DNA from: Lachnospiraceae bacterium
GTDB taxonomy: Bacteria; Bacillota; Clostridia; Lachnospirales; Lachnospiraceae
Reading direction: 5' to 3'
Length of the DNA stretch: 55,278 nt
Assembly (NCBI GenBank): GCA_910573755.1
Contig: CAJTBO010000033.1
Span: 1-55,278 of the forward strand
This document shows, piece by piece, positions 6,599-14,867 of the stretch. Numbering within the stretch: the stretch's first letter is position 1; each line of letters begins with the position of its first letter. The notes under the pieces are model-generated. The model did not search any database, was not told the origin of the DNA, and saw nothing but the letters and a program-made list of their open reading frames with translations. Made by a program: the position numbers and the translations under genes.

Positions 6599-8839
6599 CT
6601 ATGACAATTCCTCCGGACTGAATTTCATGTTATAAAGAGAGCCGCAGGAGAATAACTCATTATGCAATTTCGCCACCGAAGCGATTGCCGCCGTCGGACC
6701 GTTAACGTCCGTGCCCCTCATCGGAGACTGGCCGTCCGCCACTGACATATAGGCATCACGTCCGTCCGGTGTCGCCCCGCATACATGGCCGAAAGGTGTA
6801 TTACTGGAGACCGTACTCGTGGAACAGTGTAGCGTTCCGCCAATTGGTCCTCTTCCATACCTGGTGTTTTTGTAAGAGGAAAGCTCTGTCGCGATCATCC
6901 CCAACATATCTCTCGCGATAAAATCCACCTCATCAACATCATTGCCATACTTGGGCACAGCCAGGCACATTGCTTTAATCTGCGGTCCTGTGGGATTTGT
7001 CTCCTCATCCTGCCAGTTGGTCTCCAGCGCATGTTGCAACTGCGCCCCTGTGACCGCTTTATCTTCGAAAACCAGCTTCTTGATCACATACAAGCTGTTA
7101 GCGATATTCGCTGTTCCGATTGTCTGCTGTCCTGTCAGGTCATACTTCGCCCCACCCTGCTTAATAGGCTTTCCGCGAGGAATCGTCGTGGTGGGGCAGG
7201 CAAAGATCGCTGCCATCGGCTCCTCCAGCATCTCCTCCCAGACCTGGTCTATCGTATTTTCCAGTATCGCTTCCATCTTAATATAGTATTTCATCTGATC
7301 CACAAAAGCGTCTTCTGCCTCCTGATAAGTTTCAAATGTTGCCAGAGTCTTTCCACTCTTATTCTTATGCAGGCAAATCCCTGTCCTCGGGTCTTTCCCA
7401 TTATAAAGAGACATTTCCAATGCTTTTGTGCAATTCAGCCAGGCTCCCCCGGTACGTCCACCCAATAATCCGGGTGCCCCTGGTTCAATACAGCCAATGA
7501 TACAATAATTGTATGCGTCTTTCATTTCATATCCACGGTTCATCATCGCCCTAGTGTAGGTCTCGTCATTAAAGATGGAAGGCAGACCAGTTCCAAGCCT
7601 CACCACTTCCGCTACACGCATTTTAAATTCCATAGGTGTCTTTTTATGAAAACGAACTGTCAAAGAAGGCTGTGGTATTCTTGTATTGTAGGTCGCATCC
7701 AGCGCGATATAACTCATATCGTTTGTAGCGTCATCCATAGTCTCCGGATCCACACCGCCGATTGTAAGGTTCTGGAACATCGGCACGCCGCGAAAGAAAT
7801 CCGTATCTCCCCAACTCCGCACCTTATTACAGGTATATATCTGGAGGAAGAAATTCTCTGTCAGTTCCGTCGCCAGTTCTTTTGTCAGGGTACCATCCAT
7901 AATGCCTGCCTCATAGTATGGCTGCATAAACTGATCAAAACGCCCAAAGGAAATACCCGCTCCATTGTCTTCGATCTGGATACAGATATGTGTCAGGATG
8001 ATGAACTGCAATGCCTCCCTGAAATTGCGTGCAGGATTTTCAGGTACATGACGGCAGATATCTGCCATCTCCAGAAGTTCTGTCTTTCTCACAGGATCGC
8101 TTTCCTTCGCTGCCGACTTCTCTGCAAGATCTGCATACCTCGCAGCAAATTTGATGACTGCCTTCGCACTGATCTTTGCCGCCTCATAAAAATCTCTTTT
8201 CTTAATGCATTCAGGATCATTCTTATAATCAATCTTCCTTAGCCCTTCCTCACATCCCCTGATGATCTCCTTCACACCATGTTGAATCAGCCACGGATGA
8301 TCAGGTGCAAAATGTCCGTCACCACCCTGAAAATATGCTCCAATATCAGCCGCTTTGATGTGGAAATGTGTATCGACAGCTTCCTTCGGTAGTCTGGTGC
8401 AGAGTATATCTGTAACCGTTTTTCCCTTCCACCAGTCACAAATTTCCTGAACAACGGTTTTATCCTCCTCCGGAAAGATATAGCGATCCTCCGGACGTTT
8501 ATCCGGAAAATACGGATCACCTTTTATCATCTCATCTTCCATCCACTGTGCGTCAAACTCTGGAAATAACGGCGCCCACCGCGGATGAGAGGCATGATTT
8601 CCTGCAAACAGGCTTCCTGGCATAATATATATACTCATATTCTGCAGTACATGGTCGATCGCATTTGCCCTCCTGACGATCGGCGCCTGATCTGGATGTT
8701 CTCTGTAATATTCTGTGAGCAGCCTAGCTCTTTCAACACAGATACCATATGTAGAAGAAGTGATATATTGATATAATCTGTCAATACGTTCCGTCCTTAC
8801 GGGCTGTGTCGAAATCTGATAAGAATCTTTTACTTTCAT
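6599..8839 (-). CDS. glycyl radical enzyme catalytic core, missing the glycyl radical domain (split GRE large subunit)
   Basis: Large subunit of a pyruvate-formate-lyase-like radical enzyme, 746 residues. It shows the GRE N-terminal region, the barrel, and the active-site loop with GCIEP (Cys450, Glu452). A single cysteine followed two residues later by glutamate is typical of GRE dehydratases, lyases and decarboxylases rather than pyruvate formate-lyase, which has adjacent cysteines. Near the end come RYGRGPIGGT and SLYNMKFSPEELS, the point where other family members run straight into the radical domain; here a TAG follows. The radical domain is the next gene. Start at 8839 is chosen from AGGAGG five bases upstream; an ATG at 8902 lacks such a site. 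First gene of the operon with a CUT2 importer, activase and regulator. Oxygen-sensitive cytoplasmic enzyme; the substrate is unknown. Confidence 0.92.
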   Translation of the reverse strand: MKVKDSYQISTQPVRTERIDRLYQYITSSTYGICVERARLLTEYYREHPDQAPIVRRANAIDHVLQNMSIYIMPGSLFAGNHASHPRWAPLFPEFDAQWMEDEMIKGDPYFPDKRPEDRYIFPEEDKTVVQEICDWWKGKTVTDILCTRLPKEAVDTHFHIKAADIGAYFQGGDGHFAPDHPWLIQHGVKEIIRGCEEGLRKIDYKNDPECIKKRDFYEAAKISAKAVIKFAARYADLAEKSAAKESDPVRKTELLEMADICRHVPENPARNFREALQFIILTHICIQIEDNGAGISFGRFDQFMQPYYEAGIMDGTLTKELATELTENFFLQIYTCNKVRSWGDTDFFRGVPMFQNLTIGGVDPETMDDATNDMSYIALDATYNTRIPQPSLTVRFHKKTPMEFKMRVAEVVRLGTGLPSIFNDETYTRAMMNRGYEMKDAYNYCIIGCIEPGAPGLLGGRTGGAWLNCTKALEMSLYNGKDPRTGICLHKNKSGKTLATFETYQEAEDAFVDQMKYYIKMEAILENTIDQVWEEMLEEPMAAIFACPTTTIPRGKPIKQGGAKYDLTGQQTIGTANIANSLYVIKKLVFEDKAVTGAQLQHALETNWQDEETNPTGPQIKAMCLAVPKYGNDVDEVDFIARDMLGMIATELSSYKNTRYGRGPIGGTLHCSTSTVSSNTPFGHVCGATPDGRDAYMSVADGQSPMRGTDVNGPTAAIASVAKLHNELFSCGSLYNMKFSPEELS

Positions 8840-8947
8840 ACGTCCCTCCTGTTTCTTAATAAAATTAAATATTACTGTATTTATTCTAGTGAATATGTCC
8901 ATTTCACGAAACCGAGGATTTTTAGTTAAAAGTGTCAGATTTTAAGA

Positions 8948-8976
8948 TAGCCAATTCACTCTTCCTGTGCTAGAAT
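8948..8976 (+). promoter_or_regulatory. probable promoter of the flavodiiron gene
   Basis: -35 TAGCCA (8948-8953) and -10 TAGAAT (8971-8976) are separated by 17 bp, with a TGC extension before the -10. Predicted transcription start is near 8983, which rules out the ATG at 8975 and supports the one at 9020. Confidence 0.55.
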
Positions 8977-9019
8977 GAAAATGAATATATCAACCGGAAA
9001 AGAAAGGGGAACTTTTATT

Positions 9020-10171
9020 ATGTTTATCACAAATGACATCAAATATCTTGGCGTGAATGACCATGATATCGACTTATTTGAGGGCCAGTATGACGTACCG
9101 AACGGCATGGCATACAACTCTTATGTGATCTGTGACGAAAAGACCGCCGTATTGGATACGGTAGACGCCAGCTTTACGGATACCTGGCTGAAAAATCTGG
9201 AGGAAGCGCTCTCTCAAAAGGCGCCTGATTATCTGATCGTTCAGCATATGGAACCCGATCATTCCGCCGGCATCCGCGTATTGATGGAGAAATACCCTGC
9301 AGCCACCATCGTTGCGACTGCCCAGGCATTCCGCATGATGAAACAGTTTTTCGGAGAAGAATACGAAGGCCGTCGTATCGTTGCCGCAGAAAAAAGCACA
9401 CTGTCTCTCGGCAGACATACCCTCACCTTTGTCACCGCTCCGATGGTACACTGGCCGGAGGTTATGGTCACTTACGATGATGCGGACAAGGTACTGTTTT
9501 CCGCCGACGCCTTCGGTAAGTTCGGCGCGCTGGATGTGGAGGAAGACTGGGCATGTGAGGCCCGCCGCTATTATATCGGCATTGTGGGAAAATACGGCAT
9601 GCAGGTACAGGCCCTTCTGAAAAAGGCTGCTGAACTGGATATTCAGAAGATCTGCCCGCTCCACGGTCCCGTACTCACCGAAGATCTCGGCTATTATCTG
9701 AACCTCTACAATATCTGGTCTTCCTACGGCGTGGAATCGGAAGGCGTTATGATCGCCTATACCTCCGTCTACGGCCACACAAAAGCCGCCGCCAAGCTGC
9801 TGGCAGAATTACTGGAAAAGAAGGGATGCCCGAAAGTTGTCCTTACCGATCTGGCAAGGGAAGACATGGCGGAAGCCGTGGAAGACGCCTTCCGCTACGG
9901 AAAACTGGTGCTCGCCACCACTACTTATAATATGGACATCTTCCCTTTTATGAAACAGTTTATTGAACATCTGACAGAGCGCAATTTCCAGAACCGCACG
10001 ATCGCTGTCATCGAAAACGGCTCCTGGGCGCCTGCCGCAGCCCGCACCATAAAGAAAATGCTGGAAAACAGTCAGAATATCACCTATACGGAAACTGCCG
10101 TGACGATCAAATCCGCACTGACGGAAGAAAATAAGGCGGAGCTGGATAAACTGGCAGATGAACTGTTATGA
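9020..10171 (+). CDS. fprA: flavodiiron protein (FprA-type A flavoprotein)
   Basis: Reduces oxygen to water and/or nitric oxide to nitrous oxide in anaerobes. The 383-residue protein has an N-terminal metallo-beta-lactamase-like di-iron domain with ligands in HMEPDH (His76, Glu78, Asp80, His81), a further His in PMVHWPE, Asp in LFSADAFG and His in CPLHGP. A C-terminal flavodoxin domain begins around 240 with YTSVYGHT as FMN phosphate loop. Start at 9020 is chosen for AAAGGGG upstream and because the likely promoter overlaps the earlier ATG. It is divergent from the GRE operon, sharing about 180 bp of intergenic DNA; an oxygen-scavenging enzyme beside an oxygen-labile radical enzyme is sensible, but a functional link is inference. 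Confidence 0.95.
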   Translation: MFITNDIKYLGVNDHDIDLFEGQYDVPNGMAYNSYVICDEKTAVLDTVDASFTDTWLKNLEEALSQKAPDYLIVQHMEPDHSAGIRVLMEKYPAATIVATAQAFRMMKQFFGEEYEGRRIVAAEKSTLSLGRHTLTFVTAPMVHWPEVMVTYDDADKVLFSADAFGKFGALDVEEDWACEARRYYIGIVGKYGMQVQALLKKAAELDIQKICPLHGPVLTEDLGYYLNLYNIWSSYGVESEGVMIAYTSVYGHTKAAAKLLAELLEKKGCPKVVLTDLAREDMAEAVEDAFRYGKLVLATTTYNMDIFPFMKQFIEHLTERNFQNRTIAVIENGSWAPAAARTIKKMLENSQNITYTETAVTIKSALTEENKAELDKLADELL

Positions 10172-10204
10172 CAGTAATATACCGGACTGATCTGCATATC
10201 CTTA

Positions 10205-10285
10205 CAGAACGCGCAGGAAATGCAAAATCCTGAGTTGATCTGTTAAATCATGTTCTCACGGAACGCACAGGAAATGCCATTCCTG
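10205..10285 (+). repeat. REP-like structured repeat, two half copies (family also at 52.7 kb)
   Basis: Two related units follow the flavodiiron gene: one at 10205-10234 (AGAACGCGCAGGAAATGC then ATCCTG) and one at 10247-10285 (ATCATGTTCT, CGGAACGCACAG, GCCATTCCTG). Each can form a short hairpin (CAGGAA with TTCCTG). The second unit closely matches 52762-52801. TTGTTACTAT at 10307-10316 resembles the companion unit found near 49.7 and 52.7 kb. Looks like an intergenic dispersed repeat family. Confidence 0.6.
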
Positions 10286-10341
10286 ATCCGCAAAAAGCAA
10301 CAAACTTGTTACTATCTGCAGCCCTTATGTCGGCAGAAACG

Positions 10342-10370
10342 TTGATATAGGGGCTCTTTTCTGGTATAAT
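10342..10370 (+). promoter_or_regulatory. strong sigma-A-type promoter of the glycosidase-like gene
   Basis: TTGATA (10342-10347), 17-bp spacer, then TATAAT (10365-10370) with a TGG extension. It lies 75 nt before the downstream ATG. Confidence 0.8.
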
Positions 10371-10444
10371 CACAGGCATAAAAGTGCCCGGAAGAAAAAT
10401 TGATCCTGACCGGAAAAATGCCCGGCAGAAAATGAGGTTCTATT

Positions 10445-11818
10445 ATGCACAGGGGAAAAAACAAAAAGAAGATCATCATTACTATAAGTATTCTGCTGCT
10501 ATTGTGCGGGGCAGGGGCCATCGCCCTGCTGATATACCGCCATATGGACATAAGCAGTACAGCAATGCCTGTCATTGCTTCCGCAGATACCCATAATGAC
10601 AATGACCTGCAGACAGCAAATACCGGATCAGAAGACGGTGAAGCGACAGAAACAGCGTCAGATACAGATACAGATACAGATACAGATACAGATACAGATA
10701 CAGATACAGATACAGATACAGATACAGATACAGATACAGATACAGATACAGATAATATTATCCTGCCCGAACGAATTAAAGTCAAGGGAATCTACGTCAC
10801 CGGCCCCACTGCCGGAAGCGCTTCTGTGAATGATCTGATCAGGCTGATCGACGAGACCGAACTAAACACCATGGTCATCGATGTGAAAAACGATGAGGGT
10901 CAGATCACATACCAGATGGATCTGGAAACAGCACAGGATATGGACGCCTGTGTCAGTTATATCGGCGATATGGAATCTCTGATGGCAACGTTAAAGGAAC
11001 ATGGTATTTACACGATAGCCAGAATCGTCTGTTTCAAGGACCCTTATCTGGCACAAAACTACCCGGACCTCGCGCTGAAAAAAGCCGACGGCACACCGTT
11101 GACGGATGCCTACGGGCTGGCATGGGTCAATCCCTGCAAGGAGGAAGTGTGGGAATACCTGACCGAAGTTGCCGCAGCGGCTGCAGATGCCGGCTTTGAC
11201 GAGATCCAGTATGACTATATGCGTTTTCCCATCGGCAGTGATGCGGATGCGGCTGACTACGGCATAGCCATGGAAAGCGGTACCAAAGAACAGATGATCA
11301 CGGATTTCCTGACCTATGCGTCAGAAGAACTGCATGAAAAAGGAATCGTCGTCACAGCGGACGTATTTGGAACCATTATCGGAAATGATGTAGATATCGA
11401 ACGCGTGGGGCAGGATTATACGGCTCTGGCCGGCACGGTCGATGTCCTGTCCCCTATGATATATCCCTCGCATTACGGCACCGGCGTGTACGGTTACCGC
11501 GTGCCCGATGCGGAGCCCTACGGAACCGTTCTCGCGGCGCTCAACGATTCCGCCGAGGAATTGCTGGCGCTGGAGGAGGCGGACAGGGCCATTGTACGCC
11601 CCTGGCTGCAGGCTTTCACCGCAACCTGGGTGGACGGACATATCTCCTACGGCGGAGAACAGATCAGACAGCAGATTCAGGCGGTCTATGACGCGGGATA
11701 TGAAGAGTGGATTCTCTGGAATTCCCGCAATCATTATTCATCCGACGGTCTGCTCTTTGCTGATGAGACGGATACAGACAGCGGCCCTGAAAGCCCCGAT
11801 ACAGAAAATACGGATTAA
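10445..11818 (+). CDS. membrane-anchored putative glycoside hydrolase (DUF4015 type) with Asp-Thr repeat linker
   Basis: 457 residues. One N-terminal membrane segment (about 9-27, IIITISILLLLCGAGAIALL) is followed by an acidic tether containing 15 consecutive Asp-Thr pairs plus one Asp (residues 73-103). A TIM-barrel domain (about 113-440) resembles the DUF4015/GH-like family: KGIYVTG, VIDVKNDEG, IARIVCFKD, AWVNPC, EIQYDYMRFP, ADVFG and SPMIYPSHYG. Such proteins are predicted polysaccharide-active enzymes outside the cell; activity is unproven. The ATG has GAGG seven bases upstream. The 3' end overlaps the end of lysA by four bases in convergent orientation. The linker is encoded by a pure hexanucleotide repeat and so can change length without losing frame. 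Confidence 0.85.
   Translation: MHRGKNKKKIIITISILLLLCGAGAIALLIYRHMDISSTAMPVIASADTHNDNDLQTANTGSEDGEATETASDTDTDTDTDTDTDTDTDTDTDTDTDTDTDTDNIILPERIKVKGIYVTGPTAGSASVNDLIRLIDETELNTMVIDVKNDEGQITYQMDLETAQDMDACVSYIGDMESLMATLKEHGIYTIARIVCFKDPYLAQNYPDLALKKADGTPLTDAYGLAWVNPCKEEVWEYLTEVAAAAADAGFDEIQYDYMRFPIGSDADAADYGIAMESGTKEQMITDFLTYASEELHEKGIVVTADVFGTIIGNDVDIERVGQDYTALAGTVDVLSPMIYPSHYGTGVYGYRVPDAEPYGTVLAALNDSAEELLALEEADRAIVRPWLQAFTATWVDGHISYGGEQIRQQIQAVYDAGYEEWILWNSRNHYSSDGLLFADETDTDSGPESPDTENTD
10661..10753 (+). repeat. (GATACA)15 in-frame microsatellite
   Basis: Fifteen uninterrupted copies of GATACA plus a terminal GAT, encoding (Asp-Thr)15-Asp. The period of six preserves the frame, so slippage would alter the surface tether length two residues at a time. 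Its antisense reads as a long Ser-Val run, an artefact. Confidence 0.97.
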
Positions 11819-13089
11819 ATATCCAGTTCTTTATAGACATCCAGCCCGTCAAAGGTTGCAAAATAATCCTTCGGTGTCTCCGCCCTGCGGATCAGCTTCA
11901 CACTGCCGTCTTCCTGTAACAGAAGTTCCGCGGACCGCAGCTTGCCGTTATAGTTATATCCCATGGAGAAACCGTGCGCGCCGGTATCATGAATAAAAAG
12001 ATAATCCCCCATTTCTATCTCCGGCAGCATCCTGTCTATGGCAAACTTGTCATTGTTCTCACAGAGGGAGCCCGTCACATCATACTGATGATCACAGGGC
12101 GCATCTTCCTTCCCCAGCACCGTGATATGGTGATATGCCCCGTACATGGCGGGACGCATCAGATTCACCGCGCAGGCATCCACGCCGATATATTCCTTAT
12201 AGATATGCTTCTCATGGATCGCCTTTGTCACAAGGGCGCCGTAAGGCCCCATCATAAAGCGTCCCATCTCCGTATAAATGGCCGCATCCCCCATCCCGGC
12301 GGGAACCAGCACCTTTTCATAAGCCCTTCTCACGCCTTCCCCGATCTTATAAATATCATTCGGCTCCTGATCCGGCGTATAGGGAATCCCCACACCGCCC
12401 GAAAGATTGATAAACGCGATATGCACGCCTGTCTCCTCCTTCAGTTTTACCGCCAGTTCAAAAAGCTGCTCCGCCAGTACCGGATAATATTCATTTGTCA
12501 CGGTATTGCTCGCCAGAAAAGCGTGGATGCCGAAATGCTTCACACCCTTTTTCATCAGGATCTTATAAGCCTCCGCCATCTGCGCCGGCGTCATACCGTA
12601 TTTGGAATCCCCGGGATTATCCATGATGCCGTTGCTCATCCGGAATACGCCGCCCGGATTGAACCGGCAGCTCATAGTCTCGGGCAGCTTTCCTCCGCAG
12701 GCCTCCTCACAGAACTCAATATGGGTGATATCGTCCAGATTGATGATCGCCCCCATTTCATTGGCATACGCATATTCCTCCGCCGGCGTATCATTGGAGG
12801 AAAACATTACCTGCTCTCCCGATAAGCCGATCGCTTTGCTGAGCATCAGTTCCGTCACAGAAGAACAGTCGCTTCCGCAGCCATACTCCGCCAGAATCTT
12901 CATCAGATAGGGATTCGGCGTCGCCTTCACCGCAAAGTACTCCCGAAATCCCGCATTCCACGAAAAAGCCTCTTTCACAGCCTCTGCGTTTTCCCGGATT
13001 CCCTTTTCATCATAAATATGGAACGGCGTCGGATATTCCCTCGCGATCTCCTCAGCCTGTATTTTTGTTATAAATGGTAATTTCCGCAT
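11815..13089 (-). CDS. lysA: diaminopimelate decarboxylase
   Basis: PLP-dependent fold-III decarboxylase that converts meso-diaminopimelate to L-lysine, the last step of lysine synthesis. 424 residues. The PLP lysine is K55 in YFAVKATPNP; other landmarks are LSGGVGIPY (phosphate loop), YTEMGRF and the C-terminal active-site cysteine motif GSLCENND. The alanine racemase-like barrel occupies about 20-290, then the beta domain. Ribosome site GGAAGGGA precedes the ATG. No lysine riboswitch was seen in the 117 nt upstream. It is slightly divergent from canonical LysA, so a related substrate such as carboxynorspermidine is a weaker alternative. Confidence 0.85.
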   Translation of the reverse strand: MRKLPFITKIQAEEIAREYPTPFHIYDEKGIRENAEAVKEAFSWNAGFREYFAVKATPNPYLMKILAEYGCGSDCSSVTELMLSKAIGLSGEQVMFSSNDTPAEEYAYANEMGAIINLDDITHIEFCEEACGGKLPETMSCRFNPGGVFRMSNGIMDNPGDSKYGMTPAQMAEAYKILMKKGVKHFGIHAFLASNTVTNEYYPVLAEQLFELAVKLKEETGVHIAFINLSGGVGIPYTPDQEPNDIYKIGEGVRRAYEKVLVPAGMGDAAIYTEMGRFMMGPYGALVTKAIHEKHIYKEYIGVDACAVNLMRPAMYGAYHHITVLGKEDAPCDHQYDVTGSLCENNDKFAIDRMLPEIEMGDYLFIHDTGAHGFSMGYNYNGKLRSAELLLQEDGSVKLIRRAETPKDYFATFDGLDVYKELDI

Positions 13090-13207
13090 TCTTCTGTCCC
13101 TTCCGGTTCTTTATTTCATTTTGTATCTTTACTGCATATAAGAACAGTCCGCAAAACGTATCAGGCGCACCGTCCATTGTCTGTTATCTTTCTTTTCACA
13201 ACAAAAT

Positions 13208-14071
13208 TCAGGCATCTTTCTCCCGCTTCCTGTCCATACCCGCATACATATGCGTCGTGGAGATATCCGAATGCCCCAGCATCTCCTGCACGCTCTTTAG
13301 ATCCGCGCCGTTTTCCACCAGATGCGCGGCAAAAGTATGACGCAGTGTATGGGGCGTGATATCCTTTGTTATCCCCGCTTTTTTCGCATAATACTTTACG
13401 ATCTTCCAGAACCCCTGCCGGCTCATCGGCGCTCCCTGACAATTTACAAACAGGACATCCCTGGCCTCATTTGTCACCATTCGCTCTCTTGCCCTGTTTA
13501 AATACCGATGCAGTGCCCTCCGCGTCCGGCTGTCGAAAGGTATCATCCTTTCCCTGCCGTCCTCCCTGCAGATCAAAAATCCCATCTGCATATTGACGTC
13601 CGATAACTTCAGGCCGATCAGTTCCGACACCCGTATCCCTGTGGCATACAGAAGTTCGAGCATGGCGCTGTCCCTGATCTCCTTTTCCGAATCTCCCGCC
13701 GCGCCCTCTAACAGCCTCTCTATCTCCTCCGATGTCAGAACCTCCGGCACTTTCCGCTCCACTTTAGGCGCCCTCAGACAACCGGAAATATCCTTCTGTA
13801 TCATACCTGATTTCAGCAGATAGTGGAAAAAAGCTTTTATAGCGGCAACATTTCTGGATATGGTGGACGCCTTGAACTTTTTGCGCTCCATATATGCCAT
13901 ATATTTTTTCAGATTTTCCTCCGTTATTTCATGAACCGCGGGGGAGGCGGCTGTTATTTCCAGATAGATACGCATCTTTGTCAGATCGCGTCTGTAGGAC
14001 ATCTCGGTATTAAGGGACGTTTTTTTTACATTATGCAAATATAAAATAAAAGCTTCGATTTCCCGTTCCAT
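13208..14071 (-). CDS. xerD: tyrosine recombinase XerD-like
   Basis: Site-specific recombinase that with its partner resolves chromosome dimers at dif. 287 residues: SAM-like core-binding domain (about 1-90) and catalytic domain (about 105-285). Catalytic residues are Arg147 (ATGIR), His241 and Arg244 (HTLRH), His267 (LGHSD) and Tyr276 (MYAGM). The beta-hairpin lysine normally in a GKGxKER segment is absent; the equivalent stretch reads REDGRER. Position beside spoIIM and nudF matches the xerD neighbourhood of Bacillus and clostridia, which supports a chromosomal rather than phage origin. Confidence 0.88.
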   Translation of the reverse strand: MEREIEAFILYLHNVKKTSLNTEMSYRRDLTKMRIYLEITAASPAVHEITEENLKKYMAYMERKKFKASTISRNVAAIKAFFHYLLKSGMIQKDISGCLRAPKVERKVPEVLTSEEIERLLEGAAGDSEKEIRDSAMLELLYATGIRVSELIGLKLSDVNMQMGFLICREDGRERMIPFDSRTRRALHRYLNRARERMVTNEARDVLFVNCQGAPMSRQGFWKIVKYYAKKAGITKDITPHTLRHTFAAHLVENGADLKSVQEMLGHSDISTTHMYAGMDRKREKDA

Positions 14072-14151
14072 ACATTCAGTACCTTTCCTTCGGGCAGATT
14101 CCGCAATTAATTCTCATCATAGTATATTTTTGAAGGAAAAGCAACGAAATA

Positions 14152-14784
14152 TCAGAAAAGCCGTAAAATAAATTTCAATATTCCGGGATTAATATACGCC
14201 TCCACAAAGCAGCCCGCCGTTATCAGTATGATGCAGCCCGCCATATACGTTCCTTCTTTTACAAGAACCCTTCCTCTGTCCCTTCCCGAAAAGCCTCCGG
14301 AAATGCCCCGGAAATACATGATCCTGCACAGTTCACAGCATTTCATAGACAGCAGCAAAAAAGCGGGTATCAAAATAAGCTGCTGCGGCAGAAGGCTTCC
14401 CGCGACCAACAGTATACCTTTTATACCATAGCGTATTACGCTGCCGGCCGCCAAAACGCCCGCCGCGAGCCCGCTCCAGAGCTGATAGAGATACGCCGCC
14501 ACACTGCCCAGATAGGTCGTCGATAAAATAACAAGTAAAACAGCCACACCGATCCTCTGCATCACGACAGTGACTAAAAGCTTCCCGGTATCCGGCTCCA
14601 GATATTTGATCGGCCCCAGTGTATAGCCGTCCAGAAACCCTGTATTGTAAAGCAGATTCTCCTGTTTCAGGATCATACCCAAAGCTCCCGCAAAAAAGCC
14701 GAACAGCAATGTATAGAGCAGTTTTGCCATCTGCTGCGCTTCCTCTGTCTCCATTCTTTTCTGTCTTAACCAGTTCACATTCAT
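14152..14784 (-). CDS. spoIIM: stage II sporulation protein M
   Basis: Integral membrane component of the DMP complex (SpoIID-SpoIIM-SpoIIP) that remodels septal peptidoglycan during engulfment. 210 residues with about five hydrophobic segments (roughly 20-40, 68-92, 100-122, 128-150, 180-205) and the family landmarks GYTLGPI and SLLPQQLILIP. Lies between nudF and xerD as in other Firmicutes, supporting the assignment and indicating a sporulating lineage. Closely spaced with both neighbours on the same strand. Confidence 0.87.
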   Translation of the reverse strand: MNVNWLRQKRMETEEAQQMAKLLYTLLFGFFAGALGMILKQENLLYNTGFLDGYTLGPIKYLEPDTGKLLVTVVMQRIGVAVLLVILSTTYLGSVAAYLYQLWSGLAAGVLAAGSVIRYGIKGILLVAGSLLPQQLILIPAFLLLSMKCCELCRIMYFRGISGGFSGRDRGRVLVKEGTYMAGCIILITAGCFVEAYINPGILKFILRLF

Positions 14785-14867
14785 AAAAAGGACTTCCTCT
14801 ATATTCCATTAAATATATGAAAAAATCCTTTTCGATATGACATGTCCTTAGACAGACCGCCGCCTCT

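Noticed and set aside
8975-9019. Upstream ATG for the flavodiiron protein
   Set aside because: It overlaps the predicted -10 element and would add 15 residues absent from the family; the ATG at 9020 has a good ribosome site.
10312-10785. Minus-strand ORF with a long Ser-Val repeat
   Set aside because: It is the antisense of the GATACA microsatellite and of the well-supported glycosidase-like gene; no ribosome site or similarity.
13090-13207. Lysine riboswitch upstream of lysA
   Set aside because: Only about 117 nt separate lysA from xerD and no lysine-box-like structure or terminator was recognisable.
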